Program-made: the position numbers and the translations under genes
The notes under the pieces: generated by a model
Told to the model about the DNA's origin: nothing
The model's database searches: none
Seen by the model: only the letters and a program-made list of their open reading frames with translations
Part shown: piece after piece, positions 10,601-21,982 of the stretch
Layout of the letters: every line of letters begins with the position of its first letter
Numbering within the stretch: the first letter of the stretch is position 1
From: Thinopyrum elongatum
Taxonomy: Eukaryota; Streptophyta; Magnoliopsida; Poales; Poaceae
Direction of reading: 5' to 3'
Assembly: GCA_011799875.1 (NCBI GenBank)
Contig: CM022302.1
Location: 98,473,494 to 98,537,493, forward strand
DNA: 64,000 bases

Positions 10601-11420
10601 ACCCGTTTCGTTTCTTTTTCTGGTTTTTTGTTTTTGTTTTCTTTTTTCCTTTATCTGTTTTTCCTTTTTTCTATTTTCCATTTTTTTATTTTTTGCTTTA
10701 TTCTCGTTTCCCCTTTTTTCCCATTTTTCGCGTTGTATTTCCCTTTTCTTTAAAAGTTTCAAATTCTGTACAGATTGTAAAAAATGTTCTTCTTTTTAAA
10801 ATATGTTCCTAAAATTATAAAATGTTTGAGTTTCAAAAAGTGTACAGGAATTTAAAAATGTTCATATCTTCTGGAATTGGAAAAATGTTCGTGGTTGCAA
10901 AATTTGGTCTGAAATGCAATAAATGTTCCCTTTTAAAAAAGTGTTCGTGGTTTAAATTTTTTGTTAGATATTTCATGAAATGTTGCATTTTTCAATTTTT
11001 TGTTCACAAATTCGAAAAATGTTCGTAGTTGGAAAATTTGGTCTAAAATGCAAAAAATGTTTGTGTTTCAAAAAGTGTTCAAGAATTTCAAACAATGTTC
11101 GAGGTTTCAAATTTTTGTTAGATATTTTTTGAAATGTTTCATTTTCAATTTTTTGTTCACAAAATCAAAAAATGTTCGTGGTTTGAAATTTTTTCTTAGA
11201 ATTTCATGAAATGTTCCATTTTTCAAATTTTTGTTCAAAAATTTACAAATTTTCGTAGTTTATAATTTGTTCGGAATTTCATATCTTGTTCACAACTTCA
11301 AAAAATGATTCAAGTTTTTCAAAAACATTTTCTGCGATTTCAAATTTTTTGATCGCATATGCAATTTCAAAAAGTGTACGGGCATTGTACGGACATTTTC
11401 CAAAATATACACTTTCAGAA
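10600..11420. repeat. AT-rich degenerate tandem repeat (unit about 134 bp)
   Basis: T-rich tracts are followed by repeated blocks of AAATGTTCGTGGTTTCAAAT type. The segment starting TGTTCGTGGTTGCAAAATTT at 10886 recurs at 11020 as TGTTCGTAGTTGGAAAATTT, with GATATTTCATGAAATGTT-type motifs between. The frames are low-complexity Phe/Lys/Asn strings and are not genes. Such sequence is typical of non-coding interiors of grass transposons; the family is unknown. Confidence 0.6.
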
Positions 11421-12021
11421 AAAATGTACACCCTTTTTTAAGATGTTCGCTATAGTAACTAATTCCGGCTCGCTATAGTAGATTAGTCCGGTTGTACGGG
11501 CATTGTAAGTTCTTTTAGTGACGCGATGTTATGCTACCTAAAATGCTGGTCAGCTGGAGTGGCTAGGAGCCCTCAGTCGCAAGCGTTTGGTGTAAGTTTG
11601 ATTCATAGCATCGCGCCCTAGTCCATTTTTTTTGCTTTCCTTTTTTCCTCCCGCGGTACAGCTGGATGGGCCGGCCCAGCCAGGCTGCCTCCCTTTGCGT
11701 GGCCACGCCAATTTGACGCAAAGAGCGTCCAATAGAAGCTCCCGTGATGGTAGGCACTTCTAGAAATACTCACCCCTAAAAAAAACTTCTAAAAAAACTC
11801 ATATTTTACCTCTTCATTCATATTTTTTTGACACGGGCCTTTGTTCTTTTTTTGAAAGGAGTAGCGTATCACTTAATAAATATTGGTTGCTAAAAAAGAC
11901 TTGAGAAATATTGTTGTTGTTACAATCACGCACGATCGAGTCCAACATGCAGGCTGCAAAACCCTACCACACAACTCTCTGCGACTTAGTTGAGCTAAAT
12001 TATGGGCGGCCATTTTTTCGT
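11421..12021. other. No gene; transposon-derived flank
   Basis: The stretch contains a short repeated phrase (CGCTATAGTA, twice near 11450 and 11470), the GGGCCGGCCC motif near 11668 and A/T-rich sequence. T-rich runs near 11820-11850 could be the poly(A) tail side of the - strand LINE at 12022. Nothing codes. Confidence 0.35.
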
Positions 12022-12582
12022 CTATGCTGACCTTGCACACCTTGGCAATTCTGCTCTGCCATCCGAGATCATATGAAAGAACTCCTTTGCAATGTGATCT
12101 AGAGTAGACCTGTCCGGTTGGAAAGCCTTTGCAATAGAGCTACAGTTCGTTTCGATCAGCGATGGGCACAGAAAGTAGTTTAGACCTAGCTTGAGGCCCT
12201 CAATGCAGGCAATGGCCTCTGCATTGCGCTTGCATCGATTAACATGATCCCAGGTAGTTGCAGCAATGTTCCCTTTATTATCCCTGCATATCGATCCCCG
12301 TGTAGCCTGGCCAGACTCGGCCGAGAAACTAGCATCAACGTTAATTTTGTGCCATCAATCTTCAGGTTTTAGCCACTTTGGGGTTTGTTTAGCAATGCTC
12401 GGACTGGTGATACTTGAAGCACTCTCTATCATCTTCCTTTTGCCTTTGACGTTAACCTCTTCCTCTCCACTGTGAATGAATCTCCATGAGGTTAAGGAGT
12501 TCTGTGGGGAAACAATGGAGTGGGAGATGCGAGTTTTTCCTTTACTAAAGATTAAATCAAGGAGTTTAGTGATGCCATGCAC
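12022..12582 (-). pseudogene. LINE-type RNase H (RVT_3) fragment, nonsense-mutated
   Basis: The - strand frame from 12582 is interrupted by TGA at 12355-12357 and then continues in the same frame to a TAG at 12022-12024. After the stop it reads WHKINVDASFS, then NAEAIACIEGLKLGL, then IETNCSSIAKAF. These match the three blocks of plant LINE-associated RNase H domains (first Asp in VDAS, Glu in NAEA, normally Asp in ETDS). The third acidic residue is Asn here, so the domain is both truncated and catalytically altered. It is the left flank of element C. Confidence 0.7.
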
Positions 12583-12705
12583 ACCACCACATGAACATCA
12601 TTTTCGACGGGCATCCTCGATTTGATTATCAAGGAGGTTTAGGACCTAGTCATCACCCTGGCACACAAAGTCCTTTTCTGGAGGGATGTTCCCGTCCTTA
12701 TGAAG

Positions 12706-14116
12706 TGATACGTCTCCATCGTATCTACTTTTCCAAACTCTTTTGCCCTTGTTTTGGACTCTAATTTGCATGATTTGAATGGAACTAACCCGGACTGACG
12801 CTGTTTTCAGCAGAATTGCCTTGGTGTTATTTTTGTGCAGAAATAAAAGTTCTCGGAATGACTTGAAACTTCACGGAGAATATTTTTGGAATAAATAAAA
12901 AACATTGGCGAAAGAATCAACCAGAGGGGACCCACCAGCTGTCCACAAGGGTGGAGGGCGCGCCCCCCTAGGGGGCGCCCGGGGGCGCCCCCTGCCTTGT
13001 GGGTCCCCTGGACCTCCACCAACCTCAACTCCAACTCTATATATTCACTTTCGGGGAGAAAAAAAATCAGAGAGAAGGATTCATCGCGTTTTACGATACG
13101 AAGTCGCCGCCACCTCCTGTTCTTCATCGGGAGGGAAGATCTGGAGTTCGTTCGGGGCTCCGGAGAAGGGAAATCGTCGCCATCATCATCACCAATCTTC
13201 CTCCATCACCAATTTCATGATGCTCACCGCCGTGCGTGAGTAATTCCATCGTAGGCTTGCTGGACGGTGATGGGTTGGATGAAATTTATCATGTAATCGA
13301 GTTAGTTTTGTTAGGGTTTGATCCCTAGTATCCACTATGTTCTAAGATTGATGTTGCTATGACTTTGCTATGCTTAATGCTTGTCACTAGGGCCCGAGTG
13401 CCATGATTTTAGATCTGAACCTATTATGTTTTCATGAATATATATGTGTTCTTGATCCTATCTTGCAAGTTGTAGACACCTATTATGTGTTATGATCCGC
13501 ATACCCCAAGGTGACAATAATTGGGATTCTTTTCGGTGATTACCGTAGTTTGAGGAGTTCATGTATTCACTAAGTGCTAATGCTTTGGTCCGGTTCTCTA
13601 TTAAAAGGAGGCCTTAATATCCCTTAGTTTCCATTAGGACCCCGCTGCCACGGGAGGGTAGGACAAAAGATGTCATGCAAGTTCTTTTCCATAAGCACGT
13701 ATGACTATATTCGGAATACATGCCTACATTATATTGATGAATTGGAGCTAGTTCTGTGTCACCCTAGGTTATAACTATTGCATGATGAATGACATCCGAC
13801 ATAATTATCCATCATTGATCCATTGCCTACGAGCTTTTCACATATTGATCTTTTCTACGTTACTTTGCCGTTGCCACTGTTACAATTACTACAAAACTGC
13901 TACTGTTACTTTTGCCACTGTTACCGTTACTTCCATACTACTTTGCTACTAAAAACTTTGCTGTAGATATTAAGTCTTTCAGGTGTGGTTGAATTGACAA
14001 CTCAGCTGTTAATACTTGGGAATATTCTTTGGCTCCCCTTGTGTCAAATCGATAAATTTGGGTTGAATACTCTACCCTCGAAAACTGTTGCGATCCTCTA
14101 TGCTTGTGGGTTATCA
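12706..14116 (+). repeat. 5' LTR of element C
   Basis: 1411 bp, with ends TGATAC..TTATCA. A TATATATT box at 13038-13045 is the likely promoter TATA element; the same box is at 19654 in the other LTR. A GC-rich inverted motif (CCCCCTAGGGGGCGCCCGGG, about 12964) is shortened in the 3' copy. Confidence 0.9.
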
Positions 14117-14127
14117 AGACCTTTTTA

Positions 14128-14145
14128 TGGCGCCGTTGCCGGGGA
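14128..14145 (+). promoter_or_regulatory. Primer binding site of element C (tRNA-Asp-like)
   Basis: TGGCGCCGTTGCCGGGGA lies 11 bp after the LTR end. It is the usual sequence complementary to the 3' end of tRNA-Asp used by many plant Gypsy elements. Confidence 0.75.
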
Positions 14146-14185
14146 GCATAGCTCTATTCTCTGAGTCACTTGGGATTTATATCTG

Positions 14186-16882
14186 TTGATCACTATGAGG
14201 AATTTGAAAGATACTAGAACCAAGATTTTTCCCTCTGCTACGAGGGGAGGTAAGGAACTACCATCTAGCTCTGCACTTGATTCACCTTCTGTTTTGAGTA
14301 AGCTTGCGACACCTACACCTGCTATTGATTCTAATATGTCGCATGTTATTGATGATGCTGCTTCTACTATGAATGATGTTTATGATACTACTACTGTGCC
14401 ACTGGGTGAATTACTTGATGAACATCTTGCTAGAGTTAGAACTATTGATTATGCTGAAGATGATGATATTTCTAAAACTGATGAAATTATTGAAACTGAA
14501 AACTTTGAAACACCTGATAAGACTAGCTCTCCTAGATATGAACTTCCTGTTATGCCTGAGGGTTATGTTATGGACGGAGAGGTAGCTAGGGACTTTCTTG
14601 CTTGTAAGGATAGAGATGATCTTAAGAAATTATTATGCAAGTGGAAAGAAAAATCTTTGAATGCTAGAATGCAATATGATCCTAAATTTACTGCTTCACC
14701 TATCTTTGTTACTGATAAGGATTATGAATTCTCTATCGATCCTAAGTTAATTACTTTGGTTGAATCTGAACCTTTCCATGGTTATGAATCTGAAACTGTT
14801 GTGGCACATCTTACTAAATTGAATGATATAGCCACCCTATTTGCTCATGAGGAAAAAAATCGCTATTACTATATTCTTAAGTTGTTTCCTTTCTCGTTAA
14901 AGGGTGATGCTAAGTTATGGTTTAATTCTCTTGCTCCTGGTTGTGTGCGTAGTCCTCAGGATATGATTTACTACTTCTCTGAAAAATATTTCCCCGCTCA
15001 TAAGAAACAAGCTGCTTTAAAGGAAATATTTAACTTTGTGTAAATTGAAGAAGAGAGTCTCCCACAAGCTTGGGGGAGGCTTCTCCAATTACTTAATGCT
15101 TTGCCTGATCATCCTCTCAAGAAAAATGAAATACTTGATATATTTTATAATGGACTAACCGATGCTTCTAGGGACCACCTAGATAGTTGTGCTGGTTGTG
15201 TTTTCAGGGAACGAACTGTTGAGCAAGCTGAATTGCTATTGAATAATATATTGAGTAATGATAATGATTGGACACTTCCTAAACCAACTCCTAAGCCAAC
15301 TCCGAAGAAAAGAGGTATTCTATTCCTCAGTCTTGAAGATATGCAAGAGGCAAAGAAATCTATGAAAAAAAAGGGTATTAAAGCTGAAGATGTTAAGAAT
15401 TTACCACCTATTGAAGAAATACATGGTCTTGATAACCCGACACAGGTAGTAGAGGTAAATTCTCTCTATAGATTTGATGAAGGTGATATCCCTTATAATA
15501 AGTTTGCTAGTCAATGCTTGGATGAGTTTGATAATTTTATTGTTAAACAAGAAAATTTTAATGGTTATGTTAGTAGACAATTGAAATGTAATGCTTACAT
15601 GCTTGACTGCTTGGGTGATTATATGAGTAGAACTGTTAGTGATATGAAAATTATTAGTAAACATGCTTCCATGGTAAAAACTCAAGTAGAACAAGTACTT
15701 AAGGCACAGGATGATTTGCTTAATGAGTTGAATAGTAAGAATAATGATAATGCTGTTAGGGTTATGACTAGAGGTGGTAAAATGACTCAGGAACCTTTGT
15801 ATCCTGAGGGCCATCCTAAGAGAGCTGAGCAAGATTCTCAGAGAATTAATACTGATGCACCTAGTCCTAGCAATAAAAATAAAAAGAAAACTGATAGGAC
15901 TTTGCATGCTTCTAGTGAACCTATTATAGATACACCTGAGAACCCAAATGATATTTCTATTTTTGATGCTGAGACACAATCTAGTGATGAACATGAACCT
16001 AGTAATAATATTAATGATGATGTTCATGTTGATGCTCAACCTAGTAATGATAATGATGTGGAGATTGAACCTGCTGTTGATCTTGATAACCCACAATCTA
16101 AGAATAAATGTTTTGATAAGAGAGACTTTGTTGCTAGGAAGCATGGTAAAGAAAGAGAACCATGGGTTCAGAAACCCATGCCCTTTCCTCCTAAACCATC
16201 TAAGGAAAAGGATGATGAGGATTTTGAGCGCTTTGTTGAAATGCTTAGACCTGTCTTTTTGCGTATGCGTTTGACTGATATTCTGAAAATGTCTCCTTAT
16301 GCCAAGTATATGAAAGATATTGTTACAAATAAAAGAAAGATACCGGAAGCTGAAATTTCCACCATGATTGCTAATTACACTTTTAAGGGTGGAATACTAA
16401 AGAAACTAGGAGAGCCAGGAATACCAACTATACCATGCTCCATTAAAAGAAACTATGTTAAAACTGCTTTATGTGATCTTGGAGCCGGTGTTAGTGTTAT
16501 GCCTTTCTCTTTATATCATAGACTTGATTTGAATAAGTTGACACCTACTGAAATCTCTTTGCAAATGGCTGATAAATCAACTGCTATACCCATCGGTATT
16601 TGTGAGGATGTGCCTGTTGTGGTTGCAAACGTTACTATCTTAACGGACTTTGTTATTCTTGATATTCCCGAGGACGACAATATGTTGATCATCCTTGGTA
16701 GACCCTTTTTGAATACTGCAGGGGCTGTTATTGATTGTAATAAAGGCAATGTCACTTTTCATGTTAATGGTAATGAGCATACGGTACACTTTCCGAAGAA
16801 ACAACCTCAAGTTCATAGTATCAACTCTATTGGAAAATTTTCAACTATTACTATTGGAGGTTTTGAATTCCCATTTAGCTAA
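14186..16882 (+). pseudogene. gag-protease frame of element C with one in-frame stop
   Basis: The frame runs from ATG 14186 to 16882 (about 899 codons), broken once by TAA at 15041-15043; both sides are in the same frame. Upstream of the stop is a retrotransposon gag domain (HLTKLNDIATLFAHEE, then KLWFNSLAPG, then the YYFSEKYFP region). After the stop LPQAWGRLLQLL continues it. The C-terminal 200 residues are a retropepsin: ALCDLGAGVSVMPFSLY with the DLGAG active-site loop (normally DSGA/DLGA), and later IILGRPFLNTAGAVID. A middle section is rich in Asn and Asp and disordered. The stop reads FNFV*IEEES, where a CAA Gln codon is the likely ancestor. No zinc knuckle is obvious. Confidence 0.85.
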
Positions 16883-19332
16883 CTATCTCGGGGTACCCAT
16901 AAGGGGGGATGACATTGACTTACCACCTACTTTTCTTGATTCTAATGCTATGGCATGTTACCAGTTTCTTGAGAGGAACAAACAGTCCCTCCTGTACCGA
17001 CTAATCTTTGACAGGCAGTGCGCTGTCTATATTACCCTTCCTGCTCCTGCCTTCTTTAATTTTCAGGCGAAAAGAAGATAATTTATAACCAAAGAGGAGG
17101 CAAACGAGTATGAGAGAGAGGTGGAGGCCGCTCGCCTCCATGCTGCAGCCCTTCAGGCAGTAGCTGCTGCATCCCAGTACAACCCCGACTATAACTTTGG
17201 ATACCCGCCAGGCCAGCCGTGGCTATAGACCAACTTAGGCCAAAAGCCTAAGCTTGGGGGAGTACGTATTTCTCACCGACATTACATTCATGTTCACATA
17301 CTCATTCCAATTATCGGTGTTCATACTTTTTCATTGTATTATCCATGTTAGTTTATTTCTTTTTCTCGCTTTCTTCTTGTGTGTTCGAAAAACTTTGAGA
17401 AAAAAAATTAGTTGTAGCTTCTTTTTAGTTTCCTTTCCATGTTTAACTAGTTGTAGTATTAAAAGAAAACCCAAAAAGATTTCTCGTTCTTCTTTTGCTT
17501 GTTGGGAGCTTTCCCGTGTAAATAGTTTTTCTCGTCCTTGTTTTACTTTCCTTAGAAAAACAAAAACTCCAAAAACATTTCAGTGTGTTTCTTTGGAATT
17601 CTTTTTCCTTTCTTTGGGTCGAGAGGAGAGGACCACGATGAAAATGATAAGTGGCTCTCATATGCATTATTGTCGATCTAACAAAGAGCCCATATTACCT
17701 TGTCTTCTCCTTTGAATAAATGTTTGCAGATTCCAGCTTAGTCCAATGCACATGCACTATTATTATTATCCACACCGTTCGGTCGTGCAAGTGAAAGGCA
17801 ATAATGACGATGTATGATGAAATGATTGAGATGAGGAAAAGCTAGTATGAACTCGACCTATCTTGTTTTTGTAAATATGATTAGTTCATCATTCTTGATT
17901 CAGCTCATTATGAATGAAACATGTTTGCAATGACAATTAGAGATTATAGTTACTCATGCCATGCTTAATTAGCTAGGAGTTTATAATGGTTTATCTTGTG
18001 TGCCAACATGCTTTTAAAATGGTTATGATATAGTATGATAGGATGGTATCCTCCTTTGAATGATTCGAGTGGCTCGACGTGGCATATGTTCACGCATGAA
18101 GTTGAAACAAAATCAACATAGCCTCCACGATATTTATGTTCATGGTGATTTATATTCTACTCGTGCTTGCATTCAATGTTAGTTAATCTCAATGCATGTT
18201 TATGACCGTTGTCGCTCTCTAGTTGGTCGCTTCCCAGTCTTTTGCTAGCCTTCACTTGTACTAAGCGGGAATACTGCTTGTGCATCCACTTCCATAAACC
18301 CAAAGTTGTCCCATATGAGTCCACCATACCTACCTATATGCGGTATTTACCTGTCGTTCCAAGTAAATTTGCATGTGCCAAACTCTAAACCTTCAAATGA
18401 TAATTTGTTTTGTATGCCCGAATCGCTCATGTAGCGACTGGGGGTTGTCAGTATCTTCCATGCTAGGTGGGTTATTCTCACGATGAGTGTTGATTCACTT
18501 ATCATTCACGAGAAAGTGGCTAGTATTCGGGATGCCTAGTCCCATGCTCAAATCAAATCAAAATAATTTCAAACAAAACTCCCCCAAGACTGTTGTTTGT
18601 ATGGACGGTACCCGTTGTTTCGGACCAGCCATGGAGTGTGCTTGTTGGTTGAGCGGGAGTAAAAACTTTACCATTCTGTTTGGGAACCGCCTATAATGTA
18701 TGTAGCATGGAAGATACCGAGATCTCTTGGTTGTTATGTTGACAATGAAAGCATACCGCTCAAAATTATATTCATCTCTGTTTCAAAAAGCTCGAGCTCT
18801 GGCACCTCTGCAAATCCCTGCTTCCCTCTGCGAAGGGCCTATCTATTTACTTTTATGCTGAGTCATCATCCTCTTATAAAAAGCACCAGTTAGAGAGCAC
18901 CATTGTCATTTGTATGCGTTGTTATTAATTGATATTGAGTATGACTGTGACTGGATCTCTTTTACCATGAATTACGATGTCTAGTCAGTCCTTGATCTTT
19001 AGAGGTGCTCTGCATTTATGTTTTGCGGTCTCAGAAAGGGCTAGCGAGATACCATTTTGTTATATCATATCATGATTGTTTTGAAAAAGTGTTGTCATCC
19101 GAGATTTATTATTATTACTCGCTAGTTGATTATGCCATTGATATGAGTAAATGTGAGACCTAAATGTTATTGTGAATATGGTTAGTTCATAATCTTTGCT
19201 GAAAACTTGAATGCTGGCTTTACATATTTGCAACAACAAGATCAAACAGAGTTTGTAAAAGTTTTTCTTTATCACTTTCAGTTTGTCAACTGAATTGCTT
19301 GAGGACAAGCAATGGGTTAAGCTTGGGGGAGT
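16883..19332 (+). other. Long non-coding 3' region of element C
   Basis: A short remnant of coding-like sequence (LPPTFLDSNAMACYQFLERN near 16920, and QYNPDYNFGYPPGQPWL ending at about 17228) is followed by about 2 kb without a frame. The polypurine-like motif AAGCTTGGGGGAGT occurs at 17250-17263 and again as the true polypurine tract at 19319-19332, directly before the 3' LTR. Confidence 0.65.
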
Positions 19333-20731
19333 TGATACGTCTCCATCGTATCTACTTTTCCAAACTCTTTTGCCCTTGTTTTGGACTCTAATTTGCATGA
19401 TTTGAATGGAACTAACCCGGACTGACGCTGTTTTCAGCAGAATTGCTTTGGTGTTATTTTTGTGCAGAAATAAAAGTTCTCGGAATGACCTAAAACTTCA
19501 TGGAGAATATTTTTGGAATAAATAAAAAATATTGGCGAAAGAATCAACCAGAGGGGACCCACCAGCTGTCCACAAGGGTGGAGGGCGCCCTCCCTAGGGC
19601 GCGCCCCCTGCCTTGTGGGTCCCCTGGACCTCCACTGACCTCAACTCCAACTCTATATATTCACTTTCGGGGAGAAAGAAATCAGAGAGAAGGATTCATC
19701 GTGTTTTACGATATGGAGCCGCCGCCACCTCCTGTTCTTCATCGGGAGGGCAGATCTGGAGTCTATTCGGGGCTCCGAAGAAGGGAAATCGTCGCCATCA
19801 TCATCACCAACCTTCCTCCATCACCAATTTCATGATGCTCACCGCCGTGCGTGAGTAATTCCATCATAGGCTTGCTGGACGGTGATGGGTTGGATGAGAT
19901 TTATCATGTAATCGAGTTAGTTTTGTTAGGGTTTGATCCCTAGTATCCACTATGTTCTAAGATTGATGTTGCTATGACTTTGCTATGCTTAATGCTTGTC
20001 ACTAGGGCCCGAGTGCCATGATTTCAGATCTGAACCTATTATGTTTTCATGAATATATATGTGTTCTTGATCCTATCTTGCAAGTTGTAGACACCTATTA
20101 TGTGTTATGATCCGCATACCCCAAGGTGACAATAATTGGGATTCTTTTCGGTGATTACCGTAGTTTGAGGAGTTCATGTATTCACTAAGTGCTAATGCTT
20201 TGGTCCGGTTCTCTATTAAAAGGAGGCCTTAATATCCCTTAGTTTCCATTAGGACCCCGCTACCACGGGAGGGTAGGACAAAAGATGTCATGCAAGTTCT
20301 TTTCCATAAGCACGTATGACTATATTCGGAATACATGCCTACATTATATTGATGAATTGGAGCTAGTTCTGTGTCACCCTAGGTTATAACTATCGCATGA
20401 TGAATGCCATCCGACATAATTATCCATCATTGATCCATTGCCTACGAGCTTTTCACATATTGATCTTTGCTACGTTACTTTGCCGTTGCCACTGTTACAA
20501 TTACTACAAAACTGCTACTGTTACTTTTGCCACTGTTACCGTTACTTCCATACTACTTTGCTACTAAAAACTTTGCTACAGATATTAAGTCTTTCAGGTG
20601 TGGTTGAATTGACAACTCAGCTGCTAATACTTGGGAATATTCTTTGGCTTCCCTTGTTTCGAATCAATAAATTTGGGTTGAATACTCTACCCTCGAAAAC
20701 TGTTGCGATCCCCTATACTTGTGGGTTATCA
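19333..20731 (+). repeat. 3' LTR of element C
   Basis: 1399 bp, closely matching 12706-14116 over its full length. The differences are mostly transitions, plus a deletion in the GC-rich inverted motif. It ends GTGGGTTATCA at 20731. Confidence 0.9.
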
Positions 20732-20866
20732 CAAAGCCCCTAGTGATGGTGTCTCGGCTAAGGGGCATCTCACCATGTCGACTACTGGCCTAGTGGACCG
20801 GGAAGAGGACCCCTTGTCGGTTCTATCCTAGGCCACTTTGGATAGCCCATGACAACTAAAAAGTGT
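20732..20866. other. Unassigned junction sequence
   Basis: Sequence between element C and a Copia-like LTR fragment. It does not continue the LINE fragment found on the left side of C, and no frame is visible. Confidence 0.3.
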
Positions 20867-21425
20867 TGGGAAACATAGTAGAAAACTAAAAATTTTACCC
20901 TCCAATCAAGATCTCGGATCACTATGAAGATGCATATAGAGGTTAGATTGGATCGTTACCAACTTCGGGTTGTAGTAAAAGAAGAGTTGGTGCAGATCGT
21001 TCTTGAAGTCCCTTGAACCGTCCCACGAATGATCCCTCGAACAAAGATCAAAAGCACGATCTCTTTACGGATTGCACACGTACCAAAGTAGTGGTTCAAC
21101 AGAGCTTCGCCGTCCAGAGCTAACAACCGCTGAGAAAACTAGAGGGAGAAGTAGCCTAGCGGTGTCGACGTCTAGATCAACTAGATACGAGAGAGAAACT
21201 GGGCGCAGGGCAGTAGCAGGGCATCCTCCAAGAGATTTGATGTGTTCTAGGGGTTGTCCCTGCCCCTCTATTTATTTGCAGAGGCCATGGGGTCGCAACT
21301 TGGGGAGGGGGTGTCGGAACCGTGAAGGCTGGGTTCACGGACCGAACTGCGCATGGGCCACGATCACTCTGGCCAAGATCTAAGAAGACGGGAGAATTTC
21401 TCATCACAGGTTTCTTCCCCCCTAA
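20867..21425 (-). mobile_element. Copia-like LTR fragment
   Basis: It begins TGTTGGGAAACATAGTAGAA and contains phrases also present in the LTRs of element A (GCTTCGCCGTCCAGA, and a CCCCTCTATTTAT stretch that reads as a TATA box on the other strand). The same layout on the same strand suggests a - strand Copia LTR. Its right end cannot be placed exactly; the solo LTR X starts at 21426. No internal domain is seen. Confidence 0.45.
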
Positions 21426-21982
21426 TGTGACGCCCCTGATTCAATCGTACACTAATCATACACGCAAACATGTACAATCAAGATCAGGGAGTACAATCAA
21501 GATCAGGGACTCACGGGAAGATATCACAACACAACTCTAAACACAAATAAAAGGCATACAAGCTTCATATTACAAGCCAGGGGCCTCGAGGGCTCAAATA
21601 CATAAGCTTGATCATAAACGAGTCAGCGGAAGCAACAATATCTGAGTACAGATATAAGTTAAACAAGGTGCCATAAGATGGCTAGCACAAACACGGATAC
21701 AGATCGAAGAGGCGCATGCCTCCTGCCTGGGATCCTCCTAAACTACCCCTGGTCGTCAGCGACCTGCATGTAGTAGTAGGCACCCTCGGGGTAGTAGCAG
21801 TAGTCATCGACGGTGGCGTCTGACTCCTGGGCTTCGGCATCTGATCGCAGCAACCGGGTATAGGGAAAAAGGGGGGAAGCAAAGCAACCGTGAGTGCTCA
21901 TCCAAAGTACTCGCAAGGCTGACATCAGATCTATACAACATATGCATCGGTATCAATGAAAGGGGTAGTATCTGTGGACTGA

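Larger units (their letters stand above)
12706..20731 (+). mobile_element. Retrotransposon C: non-autonomous Ty3/Gypsy-type LTR element
   Basis: Long direct repeats at 12706-14116 and 19333-20731 start TGATACGTCTCCATCG and end GTGGGTTATCA. A primer site follows the left one and a polypurine tract precedes the right one, fixing the + orientation. The interior (5.2 kb) carries gag and an aspartic protease but no reverse transcriptase, RNase H or integrase, so it depends on enzymes from another element. By eye the LTRs differ at about 2-3% of sites plus a small indel near 12965, suggesting a fairly recent insertion. The five bases on each side (TGAAG, CAAAG) do not form a perfect target duplication. 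Confidence 0.85.

Noticed and set aside
12905..13243. Frames of about 110 codons repeated at 12905 and 19500
   Set aside because: They lie within the LTRs of element C, in the leader downstream of the TATA box, and are not preserved in frame between the two copies.
15401..16144. 247-codon - strand frame
   Set aside because: It is the antisense shadow of the gag-protease frame of element C. Its Ile/Asn-rich composition mirrors the GAT/AAT codons of the sense gene.
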